Shown here: one piece after another, positions 1 through 5,457 of the stretch
How positions within the stretch are numbered: the stretch's first letter is position 1
How the letters are laid out: the number at the start of each line of letters is the position of its first letter
Source: Acidobacteriaceae bacterium
Lineage (GTDB): Bacteria; Acidobacteriota; Terriglobia; Terriglobales; Acidobacteriaceae
Length of the DNA: 7,690 nucleotides
Assembly: GCA_030044455.1 (NCBI GenBank)
Contig: JASHVU010000715.1
Coordinates: 1 to 7,690 of the forward strand
Direction: 5' to 3'
Program-made: the position numbers and the translations under genes
Notes under the pieces: model-generated
Told to the model about the DNA's origin: nothing
The model's database searches: none
The model's input: only the letters and a program-made list of their open reading frames with translations

Positions 1-393
1 CCTTCGCACACGCCTGGCGATGCGCTTACGGGAGAAAGAGTGAGCGACCGGTTTGAGGTGGATACCACGCCTCCGGTGGTGACGTTGAAGGCCGAGATGG
101 GGACAGGCGGGTGCGAGCACGGTTCGTGTCCGAAGTGGATCCATCTTTCCTTCGATGCTGAGGATGCAACTTCACCGATTGCGCACGCTGAATATTCGCT
201 CGATGCCGGTCCGTGGCAGTTTGTGGCCCCGGTGGGGGTGATCTCCGATTCGAAACGGGAGAAGTACGAGGTTTCAATTCCGCTCGATGACAGTGGCGCA
301 AAGGCGGCCGAGCACTTGATCACGGTTCGCGTCTATGACAGGTATGACAATGTTGGCTCGGCCAAGACCGTAGTGCCGGCGGGCGCAAAGTAA
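1..393 (+). CDS. C-terminal end of a large, probably exported protein with an Ig/FnIII-like domain (5' partial)
   Basis: The frame is open from the first base to the TAA at 391-393, giving 130 visible residues, so the GTG at 40 is probably internal and not the start. The visible part begins in a linker (GDALTGERVSDRFEVDTTPPVV). It continues as a beta-rich Ig/FnIII-like domain with HAEYSLDAGPWQFV near the middle and HLITVRVYDRYDNVG near the end. From memory of the family, this kind of tail closes long acidobacterial exported proteins carrying repeats or propellers. The N-terminal part that would name the protein lies outside the window, so I give no function. The stop is 3 bases before the ATG of the permease gene, which points to co-transcription and possible translational coupling. 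The domain type is inferred from residue pattern only. Confidence 0.7.
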   Translation, partial: PSHTPGDALTGERVSDRFEVDTTPPVVTLKAEMGTGGCEHGSCPKWIHLSFDAEDATSPIAHAEYSLDAGPWQFVAPVGVISDSKREKYEVSIPLDDSGAKAAEHLITVRVYDRYDNVGSAKTVVPAGAK

Positions 394-396
394 AAT

Positions 397-1641
397 ATGC
401 GATTTGAGCTGGGAGTTGCAGCGCGATACCTGAAGGCGAAGCGCCGGCAGGCCGTGGTGGGCATTGTGACTGTCATCTCCATCACGGGAGTGGCAGCCGG
501 CGTTGCGGCGTTGATTATCGCGCTCGCCATTACCAATGGGATGCGCCGGGATCTCGAAGACAAGCTGGTTGACTCGAGCGCGCATATCCAGTTGATGCAG
601 GCAGACAAGATGGGCATCAAGGAGTGGCGACCGCTGCTGGCACGGCTTGAGAAGGTGCCGCATGTGGTGGCCGCTTCGCCGGGGCTTTGGGAGCAGGTGC
701 TGGTGGCACGCGGAGCGCGCGACGGTGGCGCGCTGGTACAGGGCATTCTGCCTGGCGATGAGATGAAGGTGAGCCACATACTGGATCATGCGACTCCGGG
801 GGCGATCGAAGCTCTAAAGCCGGTGGCGGAAGGGGCTGCAGCTTCGGGCGCGCTGCCGCCGATTGTCTTGGGCAGCGATCTGGCAGATACGGTTGGCGCC
901 AGGGTGGGCGACACCGTGATGCTGATCAGTCCTCAGGGCGAGCTTTCACCGATAGGGGAGATTCCAAAATACCAGCCGTTTCGCCTGGCGGGAACGTATC
1001 ACACCGGCTTTTACCAATACGATTCGCTGATGGGCTTTCTGCGCCTGGCGGACGCGCAGAAGCTTTTCGACGAGCCGGATCTGCTGTCGGTGATTGGAAT
1101 CAGGGTTGACGCCCCGAACAAGGCTCCGGAGATTGCCAAGGCCATTGAGCAAGCCGCCGGCAAGGGTTACATGACCACCAACTGGACCGAGGACAACCGC
1201 GAGTTGTTTAAAGCCCTGAGGCTCGAGCAGATTGTTACATTCATTGTGATAGGGCTCATTGTGATGGTGGCCGCGCTGAACATTTTGATCGCGCTGACCA
1301 TGATGGTGATGGAGAAGACGCGTGACATTGCGGTGATGATGAGTTTTGGCGTGGAGCCTGGGCAGGTGAGGCGCATTTTTCTGATGCAGGGTTTGCTGAT
1401 CAGCGTGATTGGTACCGCGATCGGGCTGGTGCTGGGTTACATGGCATCGTGGGCGGGCAGTCACTACCACATCCCGTTATCGCCGGATGTCTATTCGATC
1501 GATACCCTGCCCTTTGCGCCGCGGCTGATTGACGGCGTGATTGTGTCGGTGGTGTCGATTGGGATCTCGTTGCTGGCGACGCTTTACCCAGCTTGGGCGG
1601 CGGCGAAGGTGCTGCCGGCGGAAGCGCTGAGGTATGAGTAA
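397..1641 (+). CDS. LolC/LolE-type ABC transporter permease (FtsX/MacB family)
   Basis: This is a 414-residue inner-membrane permease with the LolC/E layout: one N-terminal membrane helix (about 21-46), a large periplasmic MacB-PCD-like domain (about 48-275), then three helices (about 278-303, 327-352 and 377-398) forming the FtsX domain. EKTRDIAVMMSFG (306-318) is the cytoplasmic segment after helix 2 that typically contacts the ATPase. The NWTEDNRELFKAL stretch (262-274) just before helix 2 is typical of LolC/E. Known family members extract lipoproteins from the inner membrane together with the LolD ATPase and hand them to LolA. The length matches the family (about 400-415). No LolD gene is present in the window: the next gene is an antitoxin, so the partner must lie elsewhere. 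The start ATG is 3 bases after the upstream stop and has no strong Shine-Dalgarno sequence, which suggests coupling. Assignment to LolC rather than LolE, or to a related exporter, is not possible here. Confidence 0.88.
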   Translation: MRFELGVAARYLKAKRRQAVVGIVTVISITGVAAGVAALIIALAITNGMRRDLEDKLVDSSAHIQLMQADKMGIKEWRPLLARLEKVPHVVAASPGLWEQVLVARGARDGGALVQGILPGDEMKVSHILDHATPGAIEALKPVAEGAAASGALPPIVLGSDLADTVGARVGDTVMLISPQGELSPIGEIPKYQPFRLAGTYHTGFYQYDSLMGFLRLADAQKLFDEPDLLSVIGIRVDAPNKAPEIAKAIEQAAGKGYMTTNWTEDNRELFKALRLEQIVTFIVIGLIVMVAALNILIALTMMVMEKTRDIAVMMSFGVEPGQVRRIFLMQGLLISVIGTAIGLVLGYMASWAGSHYHIPLSPDVYSIDTLPFAPRLIDGVIVSVVSIGISLLATLYPAWAAAKVLPAEALRYE

Positions 1642-1655
1642 GGCATTTAGAGTCA
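1640..1655 (+). repeat. Imperfect direct repeat, left copy, flanking the toxin-antitoxin operon
   Basis: AAGGCA-TTT-AGAGTCA overlaps the lolC stop. It resembles AAGGCA-ACCC-AGAGTCA at 2363-2379, which overlaps the toxin stop. The two blocks are exact (6 and 7 bases) around a variable centre. It may mark the edges of an inserted module, or may be chance. Confidence 0.35.
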
Positions 1656-1663
1656 GTGGTGAT

Positions 1664-1698
1664 TTGCAATGTGACACATTTTGTGTCACATTAGCTTC
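1664..1698 (+). promoter_or_regulatory. Candidate promoter of the toxin-antitoxin operon, probably leaderless
   Basis: TTGCAA (1664-1669, 4 of 6 to TTGACA) and CACATT (1687-1692, 3 of 6 to TATAAT) are separated by 17 bases. The second hexamer ends 6 bases before the ATG at 1699, so transcription would start at or next to the start codon. No Shine-Dalgarno sequence precedes that ATG. The match to consensus is weak; the correct spacing and the overlap with the palindrome are what support it. Confidence 0.4.
1668..1692. promoter_or_regulatory. Perfect palindrome, probable operator of the toxin-antitoxin operon
   Basis: Arms AATGTGACACA (1668-1678) and TGTGTCACATT (1682-1692) are exact reverse complements around a TTT centre. 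The site lies between the lolC stop and the antitoxin start, covering the spacer and -10 region of the candidate promoter. Phd-family antitoxins, alone or with their toxin, are known to repress their own promoter by binding such palindromes, so autoregulation is the natural reading. As RNA it could also fold into an 11-bp hairpin, but no U-tract follows, so a terminator for lolC is unlikely. Confidence 0.75.
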
Positions 1699-1938
1699 AT
1701 GCAGAGCATCACTCTCCGCCAGCTTCGTGATACAAGGCAGGTGAAAGCCTGGCTCCGGGCCGGCGTACACATCGAAGTGCGCGAGCGAGGCGAGGTGATT
1801 GGCGAGCTGGTGCCGAGAACGCCCGCGAAGCCCAACGTGGAGTGGCCCGATTTCGAGGCGCGTGCCAAAGCGATCTTTGGTGATCGTGTGACCACAATCG
1901 TTGACGATTTGATTGAAGAGAGGAATAGTCGCTATTGA
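1699..1938 (+). CDS. Phd/YefM-family type II antitoxin
   Basis: 79 residues starting MQSITLRQLRDTRQV. The N-terminal part has the Phd/YefM fold pattern: a short first strand, a helix, then HIEVRERGEVIGELVPR (about 24-40) matching the usual 'v.v.r.G.pva.l.P' DNA-binding and dimerisation region. The C-terminal half (about 45-79) is charged, as expected for the disordered toxin-binding tail. The ATG at 1699 is preferred over upstream in-frame codons from 1681, because those lie inside the operator palindrome and would add non-conserved residues. It has no Shine-Dalgarno sequence and may be read from a leaderless transcript. The stop overlaps the toxin start. The expected role is to bind and neutralise the adjacent PIN toxin and to repress the operon. 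Confidence 0.82.
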   Translation: MQSITLRQLRDTRQVKAWLRAGVHIEVRERGEVIGELVPRTPAKPNVEWPDFEARAKAIFGDRVTTIVDDLIEERNSRY

Positions 1939-2363
1939 ACGTCTGCGTCGACACCAGTTTTCTGGTGTCGCTTTACGCGATTGAAGTGCATTCCCCCGAG
2001 GCTTGGCGTCGGATGGCGCAGAGGCCGTCAGTATGGGTCACGCCGCTCAATCGGGCTGAAGTGATCCATGCGTTCCACAATCAGGTCTTCCGGTCAAAGT
2101 TTGTGGTTGCCGATGCGACACGCGCATGCACTCACTTTTTAGCAGACGGCACGCATGGTATTTGGACGGTGGTCGATTTACCGAACTCTGCGTGGGAAAG
2201 CTGCATTGACCTCGGCCGTCGCTATGGGCCGACCCTTGGTGTACGCACTCTCGACTCGTTGCACGTGGCGTGCGCACTTGAGCTGAGAGCTCAGAGGTTC
2301 TGGACGTTCGATGAACGGCAGGCAAAGCTGGCTGAAGCTGTTGGGTTGGACACAACTGCATAA
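1935..2363 (+). CDS. PIN-domain toxin (VapC-like ribonuclease)
   Basis: 142 residues forming a single PIN domain. The four expected acidic residues are visible: D6 in VDTSFLVS, E42 in LNRAEVIHAF, D107 in TLDSLHVACAL and D126 in TFDERQAKLA. All are intact, so the nuclease should be active. VapC-type toxins cut RNA (tRNA or rRNA) in a magnesium-dependent way and stop growth unless bound by their antitoxin. The start is a TTG (1935-1937) overlapping the antitoxin TGA in the sequence TTGA; no later start would keep D6. A purine-rich AGAGAGGAA about 10 bases upstream can serve as ribosome binding site. The overlap implies translational coupling, keeping toxin made after antitoxin. The antitoxin is Phd-like, not AbrB-like VapB, so I do not apply the vapBC name. 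Confidence 0.88.
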   Translation: MNVCVDTSFLVSLYAIEVHSPEAWRRMAQRPSVWVTPLNRAEVIHAFHNQVFRSKFVVADATRACTHFLADGTHGIWTVVDLPNSAWESCIDLGRRYGPTLGVRTLDSLHVACALELRAQRFWTFDERQAKLAEAVGLDTTA

Positions 2364-2379
2364 AGGCAACCCAGAGTCA
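2363..2379 (+). repeat. Imperfect direct repeat, right copy, flanking the toxin-antitoxin operon
   Basis: AAGGCA-ACCC-AGAGTCA is the partner of the copy at 1640-1655, placed the same way directly after a stop codon. Two exact blocks of 6 and 7 bases are shared. Confidence 0.35.
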
Positions 2380-2415
2380 CTCAGACGCGCGTGAAGAAGC
2401 CGGCGACCGCGAGGG

Positions 2416-2444
2416 GCCGCGGCTGATTGACGGCGTGATTGTGT
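2416..2444 (+). repeat. 29-base exact copy of lolC internal sequence (partner at 1518-1546)
   Basis: This intergenic stretch is identical over 29 bases to lolC codons for PRLIDGVIV at the start of the last membrane helix. The match begins GCCGCGGCTGATT and ends GTGATTGTGT; similarity stops at both ends. Read in the lolC frame it gives PRLIDGVIV, then diverges to LIEAARQVLV and a TAG at 2474-2476. It is not in frame with the toxin gene. It may be a remnant of lolC or a recombination trace left when the toxin-antitoxin module arrived. The rest of 2364-2472 shows nothing I recognise. Confidence 0.8.
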
Positions 2445-2472
2445 TGATTGAAGCCGCAAGGCAGGTCCTCGT

Positions 2473-2664
2473 CTAGACAGGCGTGATGATGCCGCCCATG
2501 GCGTGCCGACGCGGTAGAAGGATGCCGCGATGGTCGACCACTGCGTGGGGCGACTCTTTGGACAGAGATTCGCGCACAATAAGCGCGCCGCCGCAGGCCG
2601 GGCACCAGTCGGCCTTGGTCTGATCGCTCAGGACTGCATGGCATTGGGTGCAGATTCGCTCCAT
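2473..2664 (-). CDS. Small zinc-ribbon protein, unknown function
   Basis: 63 residues. The N-terminal part has two CxxC knuckles, C5-T-Q-C8 and C21-P-A-C24-G-G, spaced 12 residues apart, a typical zinc-ribbon arrangement likely to bind one Zn ion. The C-terminal half (about 30-63) has no motif I recognise. I cannot name a partner or a reaction. On the minus strand there is no Shine-Dalgarno sequence before the ATG (complement of 2662-2664). A TAGTCT hexamer (complement of 2671-2676) ends 6 bases before it, compatible with a leaderless promoter. It is convergent with the toxin gene and lies about 150 bases downstream of the flavodoxin gene on the same strand. The cysteine pattern makes a real gene more likely than a chance ORF. 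Confidence 0.6.
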   Translation of the reverse strand: MERICTQCHAVLSDQTKADWCPACGGALIVRESLSKESPHAVVDHRGILLPRRHAMGGIITPV

Positions 2665-2758
2665 GCAAATAGACTAGCCCGTATTTCTCACAGGTGTGCA
2701 CCTATCGCGAATTGGTGCTTTGAAGTGCGCCTGCGGGCCTGGAGACCCGCCGGGACAA

Positions 2759-2814
2759 CCGGGCTACCACCCCAACGAATACAAATCATTCGTTGGGGGC
2801 CCCGAGGAGCCCGG
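2759..2814. repeat. Compound intergenic palindrome (hairpin element)
   Basis: The inner inverted repeat CCCCAACGAAT (2770-2780) / ATTCGTTGGGG (2788-2798) is perfect over 11 bp with a 7-base loop. An outer pair CCGGGCT (2759-2765) / AGCCCGG (2808-2814) encloses it. The flanks (2726-2758) are also GC-rich and partly self-complementary, with GCGGG and CCCGC around 2727-2744. It lies just past the flavodoxin stop. Neither strand has a U-run beside the inner stem, so it looks like a REP-type interspersed palindrome and not a simple intrinsic terminator, though it could still stop transcription or protect mRNA ends. Confidence 0.65.
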
Positions 2815-2816
2815 CG

Positions 2817-3425
2817 CTACGGGTTTTCGTGGCTGGTGAGAAATGCGGACTCGCCGATCAGTATCTCTTCCGGAGCGAATTGAGGCTCGACTGGCTGCGA
2901 TGCGATGGGCTTGATCCGCCATGAAACTGTAGTTGCCCAGGCGTGAATGTCGTCCCAGTCGCGGAAGTCGGTGCTCGGCACGCCTTTGAATTGCGATGGA
3001 ACGAGGAGCCGCACCAGGTTGAAGGGAAACGGAAGCAGCTGCGCGTCGAAACGTCCCCCGAGGATCTTGACTTCAACTGGCCGAAACCATGGAGACCGAG
3101 CCAGTTCTGTTCCAGCCTGAACGGCCGCCAGGCCGAATTCATCGGGATTGCCCAGGACCGGACCCAGCACGAAGACCCATGAAAGTCGCCTGGTAAGAGG
3201 GATCCGAAAACGGCTTATGAACTGATGTATCTCTTTGGGCAATTCGCCCACGTAAATTGGCGTGCCGAGGATGATTGCGCTGTATTGGTCGAGGGTCTTG
3301 ACGGCGCGCATCGGGGCCAGATCAACCTGGAGCCGCGCCAGGCGCAAATCCTTTGCGACGGCTTCGGCGACCTCGCGGGTGGAACCGGTGCGGGTGGAGT
3401 AGGCAACCAAAACAGGAGCCAACAT
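2817..3425 (-). CDS. Flavodoxin-family protein (HemG-like FMN-binding domain)
   Basis: 202 residues from the ATG at the complement of 3423-3425. It opens with a beta strand and the FMN-phosphate loop AYSTRTGSTREVA (8-20), where S10, T11, T13 and T16 fit the family's S/T-x-T-G-x-T pattern. Further family features are AIILGTPIYVGELPKE (about 51-66, the second flavin-contacting loop), FVLGP (85-89), GGRFD (123-127) and DWDDIHAWA (156-164). The last matches the C-terminal helix of HemG-like flavodoxins. Such proteins use FMN for electron transfer; HemG itself oxidises protoporphyrinogen IX, but no haem gene is nearby, so the substrate is open. An upstream TTG at 3449 would add 8 residues. The ATG is preferred because GAGG lies 9 bases before it and the flavodoxin strand begins right after it. 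It is divergent from the HAD phosphatase gene. Confidence 0.85.
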   Translation of the reverse strand: MLAPVLVAYSTRTGSTREVAEAVAKDLRLARLQVDLAPMRAVKTLDQYSAIILGTPIYVGELPKEIHQFISRFRIPLTRRLSWVFVLGPVLGNPDEFGLAAVQAGTELARSPWFRPVEVKILGGRFDAQLLPFPFNLVRLLVPSQFKGVPSTDFRDWDDIHAWATTVSWRIKPIASQPVEPQFAPEEILIGESAFLTSHENP

Positions 3426-3547
3426 TGCGGCCAACCTCAGTTGCGACAATTGTCGGGGAACGTTAACCGGCAGGATGTGTTCCCGATCACCTCAGGTAAT
3501 CGCGATCGGCCACACAGGTGGGTAGTGGGTCAGCCTGAAACAAACGT

Positions 3548-3659
3548 CCCACAGGGGCTAAAGCCCCGATCATTTTATTGACGTTATCGACACGGATACA
3601 TCCGTGCCCTTTCAAAACTGTGCCTGCATTGAGTTTTTCCGCAGCCTGTAAAGCCCGCG
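3548..3659 (+). repeat. Interspersed hairpin repeat, copy 1
   Basis: It contains hairpin 1, GGGGCT-AA-AGCCCC (3554-3567), and hairpin 2, CACGGAT-AC-ATCCGTG (3591-3606), within a 20-base unit 3589-3608. A tail CGTGCCCTTTCAAA (3603-3616) is shared exactly with copy 3, and TTTTTCCGCAGCCT (3634-3647) is shared exactly with copy 2. It fills the divergent intergenic region between the flavodoxin and HAD genes. An open frame on the plus strand runs through it into the HAD gene but is not coding. Confidence 0.8.
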
Positions 3660-3691
3660 TTTATTTGCTCGGCGACCTAATCCCTGCCCGG

Positions 3692-3703
3692 TACACTGGG
3701 TTT
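3692..3703 (+). promoter_or_regulatory. Candidate -10 element of the HAD/transglycosylase unit (leaderless)
   Basis: TACACT (3692-3697) matches TATAAT at 4 of 6 positions, including T1, A2 and T6. It ends 6 bases before the ATG at 3704, the same spacing seen before the antitoxin ATG. No good -35 hexamer at 16-18 bases is visible and no Shine-Dalgarno sequence precedes the ATG. Confidence 0.35.
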
Positions 3704-4606
3704 ATGCATCCTCCGGTGCGCCTGATTGCCGTTGATATGGATGGAACCTTGCTGCCCGCGCTTTCGCAGACGGTGAGTGGCCGCGGCGCGCTGGCGCTGC
3801 GTGCCGCCCAGCAGGCCGGAGTAACGGTGGCCATTGCCACTGGGCGGCGGGCAGCCTACACCACTCCGCTGCTAGAGAGTTTGGGCCTGCGAGCGGATAC
3901 GCCGCTGATTACGTCGAATGGTGCAGTGACGAAGACGCTTGGCGGCGAGACTCTGGACCGGTGCCACATGGATGCGCAAGTAGCGCGGGGGCTTTGCGGA
4001 TTGCTGCGCGGATTTGGAAGCGTGGTGTTCACCTTCGATCGACCGGGCCGGGGCGAGCTGGTGCTTGAGAATCTGGAACAGGCCCATGGGCGCATTTCGT
4101 TGTGGATCGAGGCGAATCGGAATGCGATTGAGGTGGTGAAGCCGCTTGAAGACGCGATAGCTGACGGAGAGAATCCGATTCAGGGCATGGTGGCTGGTTC
4201 AATCGTCCAGATGCGCGCGGCTGAGCAGGCTCTGAAGGCGAGCGAATGGGCTACGTCGTGTGAGTCGGCGTGCACGGTGTATCCGGCGCGGGACTTGTCG
4301 ATTCTGGATCTTTTGCCGCGGGGAGTGACCAAGGGCTGGGCGCTGGCGCGGCTGGCGGCTTGGCTTGGCGTGGATCGCAAAGAGACGATGGCCATCGGCG
4401 ACAACTGGAATGATGTTGAGATGCTGGAGTGGGCAGGGCAAGCGGTGATGATGGGCAATGCGGCCGGGGAGTTGCGAGCACTGGCGAAGACGCGCGGATG
4501 GAAGCAGGCTCCGGCAAACGATCAGGATGGCGCAGCGATCGCGATTGAGGCAGCGCTGCGCAGAGGGTTGGCCGAGGTGAGCGAAACCTCGGTTGCGATG
4601 GACTGA
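3704..4606 (+). CDS. Cof-type HAD-superfamily phosphatase
   Basis: 300 residues, usual size for the Cof/YbiV-type (IIB cap) branch. All four HAD motifs are visible: motif I AVDMDGTLLP with D11 (nucleophile) and D13 (acid/base); motif II ITSNGA with T70/S71; motif III lysine K210 in GVTKGWAL; motif IV AIGDNWNDVEML with D233 and D237 for magnesium. The cap lies between motifs II and III (about 80-200). These enzymes remove phosphate from small cytosolic metabolites such as sugar phosphates, FMN or pyridoxal phosphate; the substrate cannot be read from sequence. The frame is open back to 3578, but that extension runs through repeat copy 1 and has no family similarity. The ATG at 3704 places motif I at the usual distance from the N-terminus. 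The stop is 17 bases before the transglycosylase ATG, so the two are probably co-transcribed. Confidence 0.9.
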   Translation: MHPPVRLIAVDMDGTLLPALSQTVSGRGALALRAAQQAGVTVAIATGRRAAYTTPLLESLGLRADTPLITSNGAVTKTLGGETLDRCHMDAQVARGLCGLLRGFGSVVFTFDRPGRGELVLENLEQAHGRISLWIEANRNAIEVVKPLEDAIADGENPIQGMVAGSIVQMRAAEQALKASEWATSCESACTVYPARDLSILDLLPRGVTKGWALARLAAWLGVDRKETMAIGDNWNDVEMLEWAGQAVMMGNAAGELRALAKTRGWKQAPANDQDGAAIAIEAALRRGLAEVSETSVAMD

Positions 4607-4623
4607 TGGACGACTTCTGAGAG

Positions 4624-5352
4624 ATGAAAAAGCGCGCGGTGAAAGTTTTGGCGGCTGCAATTGCGGGTTTGATGAGCCTGACGCCCGGGCTGCGCGCTGC
4701 CGAGCGAATTACGCTCAATAACGGGTTTGTGATGCGCTGCGATCATCACTCCCAGGTTGATAGCCGGGTGCGGCTCTACCTTAGCGCGGGCGAGGATAAC
4801 TACATAGAGTTCGCGCCCGAGCAGATTGCGGCAGTGGAGACTGTGCCCGACAGTCCCGCGCCGATTGTGGCTGCCGCAGCTCCCGTGAATCTAAATGCGA
4901 AGCTAACGCCTGTGGACCTTGGCGAGATGCTGGCTCGCGCCGGCACGGCACACAACATTGACGTGGACCTGCTGGCCAGCGTGGTGAAGGCGGAGAGTGG
5001 CGGCAATCCCCGCGCGGTGAGCAGTGCCGGAGCTCAAGGGCTGATGCAGTTGATGCCGGGTACGGCAAACGAGCTGGGGGTGGACAATAGTTTTGTACCT
5101 GACCAGAATGTGCGCGGCGGATCGACTTATCTTGACGAGTTGCTGTCGCGTTACCACGACAATCTGGCATTGGCGCTGGCGGCGTATAACGCCGGCCCGG
5201 CAGCGGTTGACAAGTATCATGGCGTACCGCCGTACAACCAGACCAGGGCTTATGTGGCGCGAGTGATTCACGAGTTCAACCGCAGAGTGCTGGCGCGGGA
5301 AGCGCAACAGAGACAAGGGTCGCCGGCAGCCCAGACAACAGGAACCAGGTGA
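4624..5352 (+). CDS. Secreted soluble lytic transglycosylase (SLT domain)
   Basis: 242 residues. Residues 1-25 form a signal peptide: basic MKKR, a hydrophobic core AAAIAGLMSL, and a likely cut after GLRA. A short N-terminal segment (27-71, from ITLNNGFVMRC to EQIAAVE) looks like a small beta domain and is followed by a Pro/Ala linker (75-90). The SLT (Slt70/MltE-like, GH23) domain spans about 105-220. It has catalytic E124 in VVKAESGGNPRAVS, then GLMQLMPGTA (139-148), AAYNAGP (186-192) and TRAYVARV (207-214), all standard family motifs. It should cleave the MurNAc-GlcNAc bond of peptidoglycan in the periplasm with formation of 1,6-anhydro-MurNAc. The C-terminal tail (221-242) is polar and Gln-rich. 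GAGAG immediately precedes the ATG. It follows the HAD gene by 17 bases; no functional link is evident beyond shared transcription. Confidence 0.92.
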   Translation: MKKRAVKVLAAAIAGLMSLTPGLRAAERITLNNGFVMRCDHHSQVDSRVRLYLSAGEDNYIEFAPEQIAAVETVPDSPAPIVAAAAPVNLNAKLTPVDLGEMLARAGTAHNIDVDLLASVVKAESGGNPRAVSSAGAQGLMQLMPGTANELGVDNSFVPDQNVRGGSTYLDELLSRYHDNLALALAAYNAGPAAVDKYHGVPPYNQTRAYVARVIHEFNRRVLAREAQQRQGSPAAQTTGTR

Positions 5353-5457
5353 ACGCGGTAGCTCGGTGAAGGGTTGGAGGAAAGAGGTCTTCGCGCAAGG
5401 GCTAGAGGGATTGAGGGAAAACCCTTCGAGCGACGCAAATTTGCCACATTCGCTACC

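Noticed and set aside
1681..1698. Six-residue upstream extension of the antitoxin from TTG at 1681
   Set aside because: It lies in the operator palindrome and adds non-conserved residues; MQSITLRQ is the natural family start.
2530..2883. Plus-strand ORF of 117 residues
   Set aside because: It runs antisense through the zinc-ribbon gene and the palindrome; low-complexity composition and no family pattern.
3225..3581. Plus-strand ORF of 118 residues
   Set aside because: It is antisense to the flavodoxin gene and then runs into repeat copy 1.
3578..3703. Upstream in-frame extension of the HAD phosphatase (would give 342 residues)
   Set aside because: It is encoded by the interspersed repeat and a promoter-like stretch, and family motif I normally lies near the N-terminus, which fits the ATG at 3704.
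5368..5427. Inverted repeat GAAGGGTT (5368-5375) / AACCCTTC (5420-5427) after the transglycosylase
   Set aside because: Only 8 bp with a 44-base spacer and no U-tract; not convincing as a terminator.
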